Made by a program: the position numbers and the translations under genes. The notes under the pieces were generated by a model. It was not told the DNA's origin. It saw only the letters and a program-made list of their open reading frames with translations, and made no database searches. Shown here piece by piece: positions 50,831 through 61,174 of a stretch of DNA of 64,000 nt. Origin of the DNA: Devosia sp. A16 (GTDB taxonomy: Bacteria > Pseudomonadota > Alphaproteobacteria > Rhizobiales > Devosiaceae); the NCBI RefSeq assembly GCF_001402915.1, contig NZ_CP012945.1, forward strand, positions 4,131,501 to 4,195,500, written 5' to 3'. Position 1 is the first letter of the stretch. Each line of letters begins with the position of its first letter.

Positions 50831-52081
50831 ATGAAGTCAGTCGTGTCGGTGGTGGCCCTGGTGGCCGCCGCCTTGATTGGCAGCACCTCGGTGCGCGCCG
50901 CGGACGTTGAAGTCATTCACTGGTGGACGTCGGGTGGCGAGCAGGCTGCCGTTTCGGTTTTCGCGAAGGAGTTCGATGCCACCGGCGACCATTGGGTGGA
51001 CGGCGCGATCGCCCTGGGCGAAACCGCTCGTGCGACCATCATGCAGCGCGCCCTCGGTGGCGATCCGCCGGATGCCGCGCAGTTCAACCCGGGTCGTCAG
51101 TACGAAGAACTGATCGCCGCCGGCCTGCTGCTTGACCTCACGCCGCTGGCCGAAAAAGAAGGCTGGGACAAGATCATCCGTCCCGACTCGCTGAAGGCCC
51201 CTTGCCAGATCGATGGCAAATGGTGGTGCGTTCCGGTCAACCTTCACCTGCAGAACTGGGCTTGGGCCTCGATCCCGGCCTTCAAGAAGGCGGGCCTCGA
51301 GGTCCCCAACGACTGGGACACCTATCTGGCCGACCTGCCCAAGCTGAAGGAAGCGGGCGTGATCCCGTTCGCCGTCGGCGGTGACGGTGGTGGCTGGCAG
51401 ATTTCGCTGCTCGCCAACCAGCTCATCCTTTCGCAGCTTGGCGCTGCGAGCGTGGAGAAGATCTGGAAGGACAAGGATCTCGAGCTGGCCGGTGGCCCCG
51501 AGGTGCTGAAGGCCTTCACCACTCTCAAGACACTGGGTGAATACGCCGACGACGGTTCGCCGAACCGCTCGTGGGCCGACACTGCCGCGCTTGTCATCAA
51601 GGGCGATGCGGCTCTCCAGGTGATGGGCGACTGGGCCCAGGGCGAGTTCCAGGTGGCCGGTCAGAAGCCGGGCGTCGACTACGCCTGTCTGCTGGGGCCG
51701 CTTTCGCCTGATCCGCAGAACGTGCGTGGCGGCGGCGACATCTTCGTATTCTTCAAGCAGGGCGATCCGGACGTCGAGCGCGCTCAGCTCTCGCTTGCCT
51801 CGTTGATGCTCAGCCCGGCGGTTCAGGCGAAGTTCAATACGGCCAAGGGTTCGGCCCCCGTCCGCGACGACGTCGACATGTCGCTTGCGAACGACTGCAT
51901 GAAGAAGGCCCTGACCGTTCTCGCCAAGCCCGGTGCGCTGGTTCCCGATCAGAACATCTGGCGCAACGAAGCCTTCGCGACGGCCCAGAACGCCATCTTC
52001 TCGGACCTGATCTACAACAAGGCGACAACTCCTGAGTCCGCTCAGGCGCAGTTCGTCGAACTGCTGAAGAACGCCGAGTAA
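50831..52081 (+). CDS. Sugar ABC transporter substrate-binding protein
   Basis: A 416-residue family 1 (COG1653-type) binding protein. Signal peptide: VVSVVALVAAALIGSTSVRAA. The mature protein opens VEVIHWWTSGGEQAAVSVFAKEF, followed by GDPPDAAQFNPGRQYEELIAAGLLLDLT, IPFAVGGDGGGWQISLLANQLIL and GDWAQGEFQ. It resembles glucose/mannose-type binding proteins; the sugar is not predictable by eye. GGGAGG precedes the ATG. First gene of the LacI-controlled operon, set apart by a strong terminator. Confidence 0.92.
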   Translation: MKSVVSVVALVAAALIGSTSVRAADVEVIHWWTSGGEQAAVSVFAKEFDATGDHWVDGAIALGETARATIMQRALGGDPPDAAQFNPGRQYEELIAAGLLLDLTPLAEKEGWDKIIRPDSLKAPCQIDGKWWCVPVNLHLQNWAWASIPAFKKAGLEVPNDWDTYLADLPKLKEAGVIPFAVGGDGGGWQISLLANQLILSQLGAASVEKIWKDKDLELAGGPEVLKAFTTLKTLGEYADDGSPNRSWADTAALVIKGDAALQVMGDWAQGEFQVAGQKPGVDYACLLGPLSPDPQNVRGGGDIFVFFKQGDPDVERAQLSLASLMLSPAVQAKFNTAKGSAPVRDDVDMSLANDCMKKALTVLAKPGALVPDQNIWRNEAFATAQNAIFSDLIYNKATTPESAQAQFVELLKNAE

Positions 52082-52095
52082 GGTGTTCTGATCTG

Positions 52096-52134
52096 GCGGC
52101 GGCCCGGTTACCAATCGGGCGGCCGCTTTTTTTT
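52096..52134 (+). terminator. Intra-operon Rho-independent terminator
   Basis: A GC-rich stem (GCGGCGGCCCGG at 52096-52107 with CGGGCGGCCGC at 52116-52126) precedes eight T residues (52127-52134). It lies between the binding-protein and permease genes, where partial termination makes binding protein more abundant than membrane subunits. Confidence 0.85.
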
Positions 52135-52168
52135 CTGGCCATCGGCCACTTGCGGGGGTTGAACTCGA

Positions 52169-53116
52169 GTGACCACCATTACTGCCAGTGAGCGGGCGCT
52201 CTCCGAGCGCCAGCTCAAATCGAGGGCCAGTCGGCGGCGCCTCCTGAGCAAACTGCCCGCCATCATCGGTACAGTTCCGATGATGATCGTGGCGATCGGG
52301 GTGTTCGTGATCGGCATCGGCTTTACGATCGTCCTGTCCTTCACCAACGTGAAGTTCTTCCTGATCAACATCGATTTTGTTGGACTGAAGCAGTACGACG
52401 TCCTCTGGTCGACAGCCCGTTGGGTAGAGTCGGTCAAGCACATCTGGTTCTACGGATTCGGCCACATTGCCCTGTGCCTCGTGGGCGGCTTCCTCCTTGC
52501 GGTCTTCATGGACCAGCGGATCAGAGCGGAAGACGCGTTCCGCACGATCTTCCTTTATCCCTTTGCCCTCTCGGCGGTGATCACCGGCTTGGTTTGGCAG
52601 CTTATGCTCGATCCGATCTGGGGCCTTCAGGCCTATGTGCGCAGCCTCGGTTTTTCGGATTTCAACTTCGCTCCGCTCGCCGACGGCAATACCGCGCTCA
52701 TCGGCATGGTCGTTGCCAGTAGCTGGAATGGCGCCGGCGTGACCATGGCCATCCTGCTGGCCGGCCTGCGCGGGGTTGACGAAGAGATCTGGAAAGCGGC
52801 CAGGATCGACGGCATCCCCACCTGGCGCACTTACATTTCCATAGTCATCCCGATGATGCGTGGTGCCGTCGCCACAGCGCTCGTTCTGCTGGTGGTCAAT
52901 GTGGTCCGCACCTTCGATATCGTCATTGCCATGACCGGCGGTGGCCCGGGCATCTCGACGCAGATGCCAGCCACCTACGTCATCGACAACATCAACTCGC
53001 GCAACGTGGGGCAGGGCATGGCCGCAGCGACCATCATGCTGCTGCCGATCGCCGTGCTGATCCTCCTCCAGTTCTTCTTCCGCTGGCGCGCTTCGCTCAA
53101 GGGGAGAACGACGTGA
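52169..53116 (+). CDS. Sugar ABC transporter permease (MalF/UgpA-like)
   Basis: A 315-residue permease with six transmembrane helices. The N-terminus is cytosolic and basic (LKSRASRRRLLSKLP). The EAA motif region reads EEIWKAARIDGIPTWRTYISIVIPMMRGAVATALVLLVV. It starts with GTG at 52169, 34 bases after the terminator T-run. Its TGA overlaps the GTG start of the next permease, coupling the two subunits. Confidence 0.92.
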   Translation: MTTITASERALSERQLKSRASRRRLLSKLPAIIGTVPMMIVAIGVFVIGIGFTIVLSFTNVKFFLINIDFVGLKQYDVLWSTARWVESVKHIWFYGFGHIALCLVGGFLLAVFMDQRIRAEDAFRTIFLYPFALSAVITGLVWQLMLDPIWGLQAYVRSLGFSDFNFAPLADGNTALIGMVVASSWNGAGVTMAILLAGLRGVDEEIWKAARIDGIPTWRTYISIVIPMMRGAVATALVLLVVNVVRTFDIVIAMTGGGPGISTQMPATYVIDNINSRNVGQGMAAATIMLLPIAVLILLQFFFRWRASLKGRTT

Positions 53117-54018
53117 GCGTCGCTACCGCAAACAGCCTGGGCGTCGAGCCGTCGGGTCCTAAGCCCCGGCGCCTCACCCCCGGCCGCATCGGCATCTACG
53201 CCTTCCTGATCATGGCGGCGGTCTTTTTCCTGCTTCCCCTCGCGGTGATGATCCTCACTTCGATGAAGTCTATGAACGAGATCCGCGGCGGCAACATCTT
53301 CGCGTTGCCGACCCAGCCGACCTTCGACTACTGGATCAAGGCGTGGAGTTCGGCCTGCACCGGTGTTACTTGTAGCGGCCTCGCACCCGGCTTCTTCAAC
53401 TCGGTGAAGATTACCTTACTGGCCGTGCCAATCTCGATCATCTTGTCAATGATCAATGGCTACGCGCTAAGCTTCTGGCGCTTCCGCGGTTCGGAATTGA
53501 TGTTCGGCCTGTTGGTGTTCGGTGCCTTTGTGCCGTTCCAGGTGCTGGTCTACCCGATCATCTTCGGGCTCAGCCGCGTTGGCTTGTTCGGGACGCTGCC
53601 TGGCATCGTCATCGTGCATTCGGTCTTCGGCATGCCGATCCTGACACTGCTTTTCCGCAACTTCTTCAGCTCGTTGCCGAGCGAGCTGTTCAAGGCGGCC
53701 CGCGTCGATGGGGCAGGGTTCTGGCGCATCTTCTTTTCGGTGATGCTGCCGATGTCGGTGCCGATCACTATCGTGGCGGTCATCCTGCAGGTCACCGGCA
53801 TCTGGAATGATTTCATCTTCGGTCTGGTCTTCGCCGGCCGTGAGAATCTCCCGATGACCGTCCAGCTTAACAATATCGTGCGCACCTCTACCGGTACGGT
53901 CGAGTACAGCACCAACATGGCGGCCACCATCCTCACGGGTGCCGTGCCGCTGATCGTCTACTTCGTCTCCGGCAAGTGGTTCGTCCGTGGCATCGCCGCC
54001 GGCGCCGTGAAAGGCTGA
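53113..54018 (+). CDS. Sugar ABC transporter permease (MalG/UgpE-like)
   Basis: A 301-residue second permease with six helices and the EAA region SELFKAARVDGAGFWRIFFSVMLPMSVPITIVAVILQVTGIWNDF, typical of MalG-type subunits. The two cysteines in CTGVTCSG within the periplasmic loop are common in this branch. It starts with GTG overlapping the previous stop. The ATPase gene follows two bases later. Confidence 0.92.
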   Translation: MSVATANSLGVEPSGPKPRRLTPGRIGIYAFLIMAAVFFLLPLAVMILTSMKSMNEIRGGNIFALPTQPTFDYWIKAWSSACTGVTCSGLAPGFFNSVKITLLAVPISIILSMINGYALSFWRFRGSELMFGLLVFGAFVPFQVLVYPIIFGLSRVGLFGTLPGIVIVHSVFGMPILTLLFRNFFSSLPSELFKAARVDGAGFWRIFFSVMLPMSVPITIVAVILQVTGIWNDFIFGLVFAGRENLPMTVQLNNIVRTSTGTVEYSTNMAATILTGAVPLIVYFVSGKWFVRGIAAGAVKG

Positions 54019-54020
54019 CT

Positions 54021-55097
54021 ATGGCTACCAGCGTACAGATCAAGGATCTCTCCCTCAGCTATGGCAACGTGACGGTGCTCGACCGGCTGAATCTCGATAT
54101 TGCCGATGGCGAGTTCATCGTGCTGCTCGGGCCGTCTGGCTGCGGCAAGTCCACGCTCCTCAACTGCATTGCCGGACTGCTCGACGTCTCGGAAGGTCAG
54201 ATTTTCATCTCGGGCAAGAACGTCACCTGGGACGAGCCCAAGGATCGCGGCATCGGCATGGTGTTCCAGTCCTACGCGCTCTACCCTCAGATGACGGTCG
54301 AAAAGAACCTGTCGTTCGGCCTGCGTGTGGCGCGCATGCCCAAGGCGGAGATCGAGGCCCGCGTCAAGCGCGCCTCGGAAATCCTGCAGATCGAGCCGCT
54401 GCTGCAGCGCAAGCCCGTCGAACTCTCCGGCGGCCAGCGTCAGCGTGTCGCCATCGGTCGCGCCCTGGTACGCGACGTCGATGTGTTCCTGTTCGACGAG
54501 CCGCTTTCCAACCTCGACGCCAAGCTCCGTAACGACCTGCGCGTCGAGATCAAGCGGCTGCATGCCCGGCTCAAGAACACCATGATCTACGTCACGCACG
54601 ACCAGATCGAGGCGATGACGCTGGCCGACCGGATCGCCATCATGAAGAATGGCGTGATCCAGCAGCTCGCCGACCCCCACACCATCTACAACAAGCCGGT
54701 GAACCTGTTCGTCGCGGGCTTTATCGGCTCGCCTTCGATGAATTTCATCAAGGGCGACCTCAGCGGCACGACGCTGAACGTCGACGGGCAGGCTTCGATC
54801 CCGCTCACCAACTATCAGTTCGCCGACCAGACCAACGGCGCCTCTATCCTTGGTATTCGCCCCGAGCACATCGCCGTCGGCGAGGAAGCCCGGAAAATGC
54901 CGGTGCAGATGGAATCGGAGATCGAGATCGTCGAGCCGATGGGGGCCGACACCGTCGCCTGGACCAAGATCGCCGGCCAATCGCTGACCTTCCGCGCCGC
55001 CGCTGAAGTGCATCTCGAGCCCGGCCAGAAGGTGCTGATCGGCTTCGATCCGGGTCGCGGCTCGGTCTTCAACGCAGCGAGTGGCAACCGCATCTGA
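54021..55097 (+). CDS. Sugar ABC transporter ATPase (MsmK/UgpC-like)
   Basis: A 358-residue MalK-type ATPase. Walker A GPSGCGKSTLLNCIAG, Q-loop GMVFQSYALYPQMTV, signature [19 protein letters not shown], Walker B VFLFDEPLSNLDAKLR and H-loop YVTHDQIEAMTLADRI are present. The C-terminal TOBE/OB domain (GIRPEHIAVGEE..., VEPMGADTVAW) can carry regulatory contacts. It completes the importer. A hairpin terminator-like structure lies 75 bases downstream. Confidence 0.95.
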   Translation: MATSVQIKDLSLSYGNVTVLDRLNLDIADGEFIVLLGPSGCGKSTLLNCIAGLLDVSEGQIFISGKNVTWDEPKDRGIGMVFQSYALYPQMTVEKNLSFGLRVARMPKAEIEARVKRASEILQIEPLLQRKPVELSGGQRQRVAIGRALVRDVDVFLFDEPLSNLDAKLRNDLRVEIKRLHARLKNTMIYVTHDQIEAMTLADRIAIMKNGVIQQLADPHTIYNKPVNLFVAGFIGSPSMNFIKGDLSGTTLNVDGQASIPLTNYQFADQTNGASILGIRPEHIAVGEEARKMPVQMESEIEIVEPMGADTVAWTKIAGQSLTFRAAAEVHLEPGQKVLIGFDPGRGSVFNAASGNRI

Positions 55098-55172
55098 CCT
55101 TTCGGCTCATCGAGCTTACCGGAAGCGTAGCGGCGCGCCGGACGGGCTGTTACGAACTGCGATGAATCAGCA

Positions 55173-55204
55173 GCCGCCCCGGCAACGACCGGGGCGGCGG
55201 CTTT
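55173..55204 (+). terminator. Terminator-like hairpin after the sugar importer
   Basis: Stem GCCGCCCCGG (55173-55182) / CCGGGGCGGC (55189-55198), a perfect 10-bp match, followed by a weak T tract. It may end or reduce transcription before the catabolic genes. Confidence 0.6.
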
Positions 55205-55270
55205 ACTCGAGCGTTTTCAGGAAAGGTTGCAGACTTTTCCACCTCGAAAGCGCGACAAACCGAGGATCGA

Positions 55271-55307
55271 GTGCATTTCTCCGTTTCAGCGAAACGGAGA
55301 AATGCAC
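55271..55307. promoter_or_regulatory. 37-bp perfect palindrome before the isomerase gene
   Basis: Perfect 17-bp arms (55271-55287 and 55291-55307) around AGC; the inner part reads CCGTTTC-AGC-GAAACGG. It ends five bases before the GGAGGAG ribosome site of the next gene. No T-run follows, so it is not a simple terminator. It could be a strong operator, or an RNA hairpin acting in attenuation, mRNA protection or start-site control. Confidence 0.75.
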
Positions 55308-55326
55308 GAGTGGAGGAGATAATCGT

Positions 55327-56079
55327 TTGGACTTTTCATTCCAGCTCTACAGCGCCCGAAATTTCCCGCCGCTGGACGGTGTGCTGGGCCGCCTCGCCAG
55401 GCTCGGCTACAAGCAGGTCGAGGGTTTTGGCGGGCTCTACGCCGAGGCCGATAGCCTCGCCGTCTCATTGAAGAAGCATGGCCTCACCATGCCGACCGGG
55501 CATTTCGGCCTGGCGCAGCTCAAGGACACCGACGCCGCGCTGAAGACCGCCGAAACGCTAGGCATGAAGTTCCTCTACTGCCCGGCGATCCCCAAGGAAG
55601 AACGCGAGGCTGGGCAGGGCGACAGCAGGTGGATCGAGCTGGGCGAAACGCTCGCCAAGCTCGGCGAGGCCTTCCGCCGACGCGGTTTCGGCTTCGGCTG
55701 GCACAACCACGATTTCGAGTTTCGCCCCACCGCCACCGGCAAGCTGCCGATGGATATCATCCTCGACACTGCGCCCAATAATGATTGGGAGATGGATGTC
55801 GCCTGGGTGGTCAAGGGCGGCCACGATCCGATCGAATGGATCAGAAAGCACGGCCGCCGCATCAACGCCGTGCACGTCAAGGACATTGCACCCTCGGGCG
55901 AGAACGCCGACGAAGACGGCTGGGCCGATGTCGGCCACGGCACGCTCGACTGGCAGGCGCTCTCGGATGCCATCAAAAGCCATACCAACGCCCGCTATTG
56001 GGTGATGGAACACGACAACCCCGCTGACGTCGACCGTTTCGCATCCCGCTCGATCGCCGCCGTCACCGCCTGGAAGTGA
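55327..56079 (+). CDS. TIM-barrel sugar phosphate isomerase/epimerase-like protein
   Basis: A 250-residue xylose-isomerase-like TIM barrel (COG1082 type). It starts with TTG at 55327, eight bases after GGAGGAG. Metal-site motifs: GFGWHNHDFEFRP, MDVAWVVKGGHDP, INAVHVKDIA and YWVMEHDNPADVDRFASRSI. No substrate can be assigned; relatives isomerise, epimerise or cleave keto-sugars and inosose. The next gene, 14 bases on, is a close paralog. Confidence 0.9.
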   Translation: MDFSFQLYSARNFPPLDGVLGRLARLGYKQVEGFGGLYAEADSLAVSLKKHGLTMPTGHFGLAQLKDTDAALKTAETLGMKFLYCPAIPKEEREAGQGDSRWIELGETLAKLGEAFRRRGFGFGWHNHDFEFRPTATGKLPMDIILDTAPNNDWEMDVAWVVKGGHDPIEWIRKHGRRINAVHVKDIAPSGENADEDGWADVGHGTLDWQALSDAIKSHTNARYWVMEHDNPADVDRFASRSIAAVTAWK

Positions 56080-56092
56080 AAGAGGCCACATA

Positions 56093-56836
56093 ATGGATAT
56101 CGGTTTTCAGCTGTTCAGCGCCCGCAATTACCCCCTCGCGGACGTGCTCAGGAAGGTTGCCGCGCTCGGCTACACCCATGTCGAGGGCTATGGCTCTCTC
56201 TACACCGACCCGCAGGCGCTGAAGGCACAGCTCGATGCCAACGGCCTCACCATGCCGACCGCGCATATCAGCCTCGGCGACCTCGAGGATACCAGCAAGA
56301 CCCTGAAGCTCGCCGAGACGCTGGGCATCAAGGTCGTCGTCTGCCCCTGGCTCGCCCCCACCGATCGGCCCACCTCGGCCGATGGCTGGAAGACGTTCGG
56401 CGATCGCCTGCAGAAGATCGGCAAGCCGTTCCAGGATGCCGGCCTGACCTTCGGCTATCACAACCACGATTTCGAGTTTGCGACCTACGACGGCAAGTAC
56501 GCCATGGATTGGCTGCTCGAGGCAGCCCCGGCGGTGAACGTCGAGGCCGACGTCGCCTGGATCGTCCGCGGCAAGGCCGACCCGGCCACCTGGCTGCCCA
56601 GGTTCGGCGACCGCATCGTCGCCGTGCACGTCAAGGATATCGCTCCGGCAGGCCAGAACGCCGACGAGGATGGCTGGGCCGATGCCGGCCAGGGCGTCGT
56701 GCCGTGGAAGACGCTGTGGCCGATCGTGCGAACCGAGACCAAGGCCCGGTACTTCGTCGCCGAACACGACAACCCCAACGATATCGACCGCTTCGCCTCG
56801 CGCTCGATCGCCTTCATCAAGACCCTCGGAGCCTAA
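56093..56836 (+). CDS. TIM-barrel sugar phosphate isomerase/epimerase-like protein (paralog)
   Basis: A 247-residue tandem paralog of the previous protein. It shares the DIGFQLFSARNYPLADVLRKVAALGYTHVEGYGSLY opening, FGYHNHDFEFA, VEADVAWIVRGKADP, IVAVHVKDIAPAGQNADEDGWAD and FVAEHDNPNDIDRFASRSI. The metal-binding Glu, Asp and His positions look intact in both copies, so both are probably active, perhaps on related substrates. The dehydrogenase gene follows four bases later. Confidence 0.9.
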   Translation: MDIGFQLFSARNYPLADVLRKVAALGYTHVEGYGSLYTDPQALKAQLDANGLTMPTAHISLGDLEDTSKTLKLAETLGIKVVVCPWLAPTDRPTSADGWKTFGDRLQKIGKPFQDAGLTFGYHNHDFEFATYDGKYAMDWLLEAAPAVNVEADVAWIVRGKADPATWLPRFGDRIVAVHVKDIAPAGQNADEDGWADAGQGVVPWKTLWPIVRTETKARYFVAEHDNPNDIDRFASRSIAFIKTLGA

Positions 56837-56840
56837 GACA

Positions 56841-57979
56841 ATGGCAAAGACCTATGGCGTCGGCATCATGGGTGCCGGCAACATCTCGGCCGCCTATCTG
56901 CGCCTCGCGCCGCTGTTCAGGAACCTCGAAGTCCGCGCCATCGCCGACATCCTGCCCGAGGCCGCGAGGAAGCGCGCAGCGGAGTACAACGTCGCCGCGC
57001 AGACCCCCGACGAGTTGCTGAAGAACTCGGAAGTCGACGTGATCGTCAATCTCACGATCCCCTCGACCCACTTCTCGGTTTCCAAGGACATCCTCTCGGC
57101 CGGCAAGCACGCCTATTCCGAAAAGCCGTTCGTGCTCAGCGTCGAAGAGGGCATCCAGCTCAAGGCGCTGGCCGCCGAGCATAAGCTCAAGGTCGGTTCG
57201 GCGCCGGACACTTTCCTCGGCGGCGCGCACCAGCAGGCGCGCGCCATCATCGATGCGGGCAAGGTGGGCAAGATCGCCTCGGGCACCATGCACGTCTTGA
57301 GCCGCGGCATGGAGCACTGGCACCCCAATCCGGATTTCTTCTTCCAGCCCGGTGGCGGTCCGATCCTCGACCTCGGCCCGTACTACATCACCGACCTGAT
57401 CAGCCTCGTCGGCCCGATCAAGCGCGTCACCGCCTTCACCGGTTCAGCTCGGGCCGAGCGCGAGGTGACCGCCGAGGGCCCGTTCAAGGGCACGTTCATC
57501 AAGGTCGGCACTCCGACCACCATTCACGCCATCCTCGAGTTCCACTCGGGGCGATCATCACGCTGGGCGCCAGCTGGGACGTTTCCAGCCATGGCCATCA
57601 CAATATCGAACTCTACGGCACCGAAGGCTCGGTCTATGTGCCCGATCCGAACTTCTTCAATGGCGACGTCACCATCACCAACCGCGCCGGCGACAAGGAG
57701 AAGGTGACGCCGTGGGATCACCCGTTCGGCAAGGCCAACCAGGATCTCGACAAGCCCAACCCGCGCGCCAACTACCGCAATGCCGGGCTTGCCGACATGA
57801 TGGACTCGATCGAGACCGGCAAGAAGGCCCGCTGCGACCTCGATGTGGCGCTGCACGCGGTCGACGTCATGACTTCGATCCTCCGCGCCGGCGAGACCGG
57901 CCAGGTGATCACCCTGCAGACCACCTGCGAGCGCCCCGCCGCCCTCGGCATCGAAGAAGCCCGCGCGCTGCTGCGCTGA
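56841..57979 (+). pseudogene. Gfo/Idh/MocA oxidoreductase with a single-base frameshift
   Basis: The ATG at 56841 opens a dehydrogenase (GVGIMGAGNISAAYLRLAPLF, the catalytic-lysine motif KHAYSEKPFVLS, GGGPILDLGPYYITDLIS). At the GGGG run at 57549-57552 the frame breaks. Adding one G restores AIITLGASWDVSSHGHHNIELYGTEGS and the conserved C-terminus PDPNFFNGDVTI..., ending at 57979. The rest of the 379-codon gene has no other lesion. A mutation in a homopolymer, or a base missed in sequencing, would explain it. If intact it would oxidise a sugar for the neighbouring isomerases. Confidence 0.85.
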
Positions 57980-58001
57980 GCCGCTGAAGTTCGGCGCTTT
58001 C

Positions 58002-58031
58002 GAGGCCCGGGCAGCGCTCGGGCCTCTTTTT
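58002..58031 (+). terminator. Rho-independent terminator
   Basis: Stem GAGGCCCG (58002-58009) / CGGGCCTC (58019-58026) followed by TTTTT, 22 bases after the stop of the oxidoreductase. It ends the importer/isomerase transcription unit. Confidence 0.85.
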
Positions 58032-58168
58032 CAGGCGCCGCGCCGTGGCTCACGCACGATACTTCACCGACGGGCTGGACGCCTCCGACGGTTGACATAG
58101 GTCAGATGAGGCACGTCCGGCCCGGCTATCGTCGCACGTCCGGGGATACGCCCCGTGGGGAGACAGCC

Positions 58169-58639
58169 GTGATAGCAGTCCAGCATGTTCATCCGATGCT
58201 CGTGCATTTTCCGATCGTACTGATCATCCTTCTGGCGGCGATCGAGTTGGTGGCCGTATTCCTGGGGCGCGATGTCTCCGGCCGAACGCCCGTCGGCAAT
58301 CTGGCGACGGGAATGGTCGTCATTGCGGCGCTGGCCGCCGTCGCCGCCTTCTACTTCGGCGACTACGCGCTCAGTTTTGCGGAGGCGGGCGGTTTCGAGA
58401 GCGGCGTTGCCGAAGTTCACGAGTCCCTTGGCAAGCTGGTAGCCGTCGCGGCTTCCATCTGGGCAATCGTTCGTTCCGTCCTGTGGTTGCGCGACGTCAG
58501 GATAGTGCGCCCGCTGGCGTTTGTCTTCCCGCTGGTGTCCATCGTCGGCGCCGGCCTGATCGTCTGGACGGCGTACTACGGCGGATTGCTGGTATTCGAT
58601 CTCGGGGTCAACGTTTCCAAGGCGGCGTTGAGCGGCTGA
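58169..58639 (+). CDS. DUF2231-family membrane protein
   Basis: A 156-residue protein with four transmembrane helices. It begins with the DUF2231 motif VHPMLVHFPIVLIILLAAIEL, then FYFGDYALSFAEA with acidic loop residues, HESLGKLVAVAASIWAIVRSVLW and VGAGLIVWTAYYGGLLVFDLG. The family is linked in some bacteria to haem or copper membrane redox, but no function is proven. A GTG start at 58169 has GGGGAGA upstream. Adjacent to, but not obviously part of, the sugar operon, since a terminator precedes it. Confidence 0.85.
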   Translation: MIAVQHVHPMLVHFPIVLIILLAAIELVAVFLGRDVSGRTPVGNLATGMVVIAALAAVAAFYFGDYALSFAEAGGFESGVAEVHESLGKLVAVAASIWAIVRSVLWLRDVRIVRPLAFVFPLVSIVGAGLIVWTAYYGGLLVFDLGVNVSKAALSG

Positions 58640-58856
58640 ACATCCGGCGACCCTGGTCAGGGCAGACTGGCGAACGGTCGTTTCCTCAGCGGCATCACCT
58701 TGACAGTTTCGAGCCGAGCATGAAGGTAACTGCCGACATGTCAGCGGCGGCTCGGCTCCATCCATACGCGGGACTCCAAGCGAGCAGGGCGTCCGACTGA
58801 TCTGAGGTACGTGCACAACCGACGGCGGAACCGCGCCGTCCCAGGGAGGTATTCTA

Positions 58857-59912
58857 ATGCGCACCATCAAAGGGCCGGCGATTTTTCTTGCCCAGTTCGC
58901 GGGCGACAGGGCCCCCTTCGACACGCTCGACAACATCTGCGCCTGGGCCGCCGAGCTCGGCTACAAGGGCGTGCAGATCCCGACCTGGCTGACGCATTTC
59001 GTCGATGTGGAAAAGGCCGCAACCTCGAAGACCTATGCCGACGAGGTAAAGGGCACGGTACAGAGCCACGGGCTCGAGATCGCCGAGCTGGCAAGCCATA
59101 TCATTGGCCAGCTCGTGGCCGTGCATCCCGCCTACGACACGCTGTCCGACGGCTTTGCCATCCCCGAAGTGCGCGGCAACCCCAAGGCACGCCAGGAGTG
59201 GGCGGTAAGGCACCTCAAGGCCTGCGCCGCAGCATCCAAGAATCTTGGCCTCAAGGCCCACGCCACCTTCTCGGGCGCGCTTGCCTGGCCGTACCTTTAC
59301 CCGTTCCCGCAGCGCCCGGCCGGTCTGGTCGAGGAAGCCTTCGACGAACTCGCCCGGCGCTGGACCCCGATCCTCGACGAGTTCGACCGGCACGGCGTCG
59401 ACGTCTGCTATGAGATCCATCCGAGCGAGGATCTGTTCGACGGCGCCACTTACGAGATGTTCCTCGAGCGGGTGAACAACCACCCGCGCGCCAACCTGCT
59501 CTACGACCCGAGCCACTTCGTGCTGCAGCAGCTCGACTATCTGCAGTACATCGATTTTTACCACGAGCGGATCCGGATGTTCCACGTCAAGGACGCCGAG
59601 TTCAACCCGACCGGCAAGCAGGGTGTCTATTCCGGCTTCCAGTCCTGGGTGAACCGGGCCGGTCGCTTCCGCTCGCTGGGCGACGGGCAGGTTGATTTCG
59701 CCGGCATCTTTTCCAAGCTCTCGGCCTACGGCTTCGATGGCTGGGCGGTGCTCGAATGGGAATGCGCCATCAAGTCGGCGGAGCAGGGCGCGGCTGAAGG
59801 CGCTCCCTTCATCGCAAGCCACATCATCAATGTCACCGAGAAGGCGTTTGACGATTTCGCCGCATCGGGCACCGACAAGGCGGCCAATCGCCGGATCCTC
59901 GGCCTGAGCTGA
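58857..59912 (+). CDS. TIM-barrel sugar phosphate isomerase/epimerase-like protein (long form)
   Basis: A 351-residue TIM barrel of the xylose-isomerase-like group, about 100 residues longer than the two upstream. Metal ligands are readable: Glu in VDVCYEIHPSEDLFDG, Asp and His in NLLYDPSHFVLQQLDYLQYI, His in IRMFHVKDAEF and Glu in WAVLEWECAI. The C-terminal extension (IINVTEKAFDDFAASGTDKAANRRILG) is typical of partners of Gfo/Idh/MocA dehydrogenases in keto-sugar pathways. GGAGGT precedes the ATG. It lies 85 bases before its likely dehydrogenase partner. Confidence 0.9.
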   Translation: MRTIKGPAIFLAQFAGDRAPFDTLDNICAWAAELGYKGVQIPTWLTHFVDVEKAATSKTYADEVKGTVQSHGLEIAELASHIIGQLVAVHPAYDTLSDGFAIPEVRGNPKARQEWAVRHLKACAAASKNLGLKAHATFSGALAWPYLYPFPQRPAGLVEEAFDELARRWTPILDEFDRHGVDVCYEIHPSEDLFDGATYEMFLERVNNHPRANLLYDPSHFVLQQLDYLQYIDFYHERIRMFHVKDAEFNPTGKQGVYSGFQSWVNRAGRFRSLGDGQVDFAGIFSKLSAYGFDGWAVLEWECAIKSAEQGAAEGAPFIASHIINVTEKAFDDFAASGTDKAANRRILGLS

Positions 59913-59997
59913 AGAACAGACGCGGGGACGCACGCTCGGGTGTCACCCCTGCGTGCGGCGGGACCTTCGCCAACACCACAAGGGAGCAGGAACAAAA

Positions 59998-61149
<1,152 letters not shown>

Positions 61150-61174
61150 GCCGGGCGCTATCGAGTTCGCGGCC

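Noticed and set aside
50837-52465. Minus-strand open frame of about 540 codons opposite the sugar-binding protein
   Set aside because: The plus strand encodes a complete binding protein with a signal peptide. The antisense translation has no known motif.
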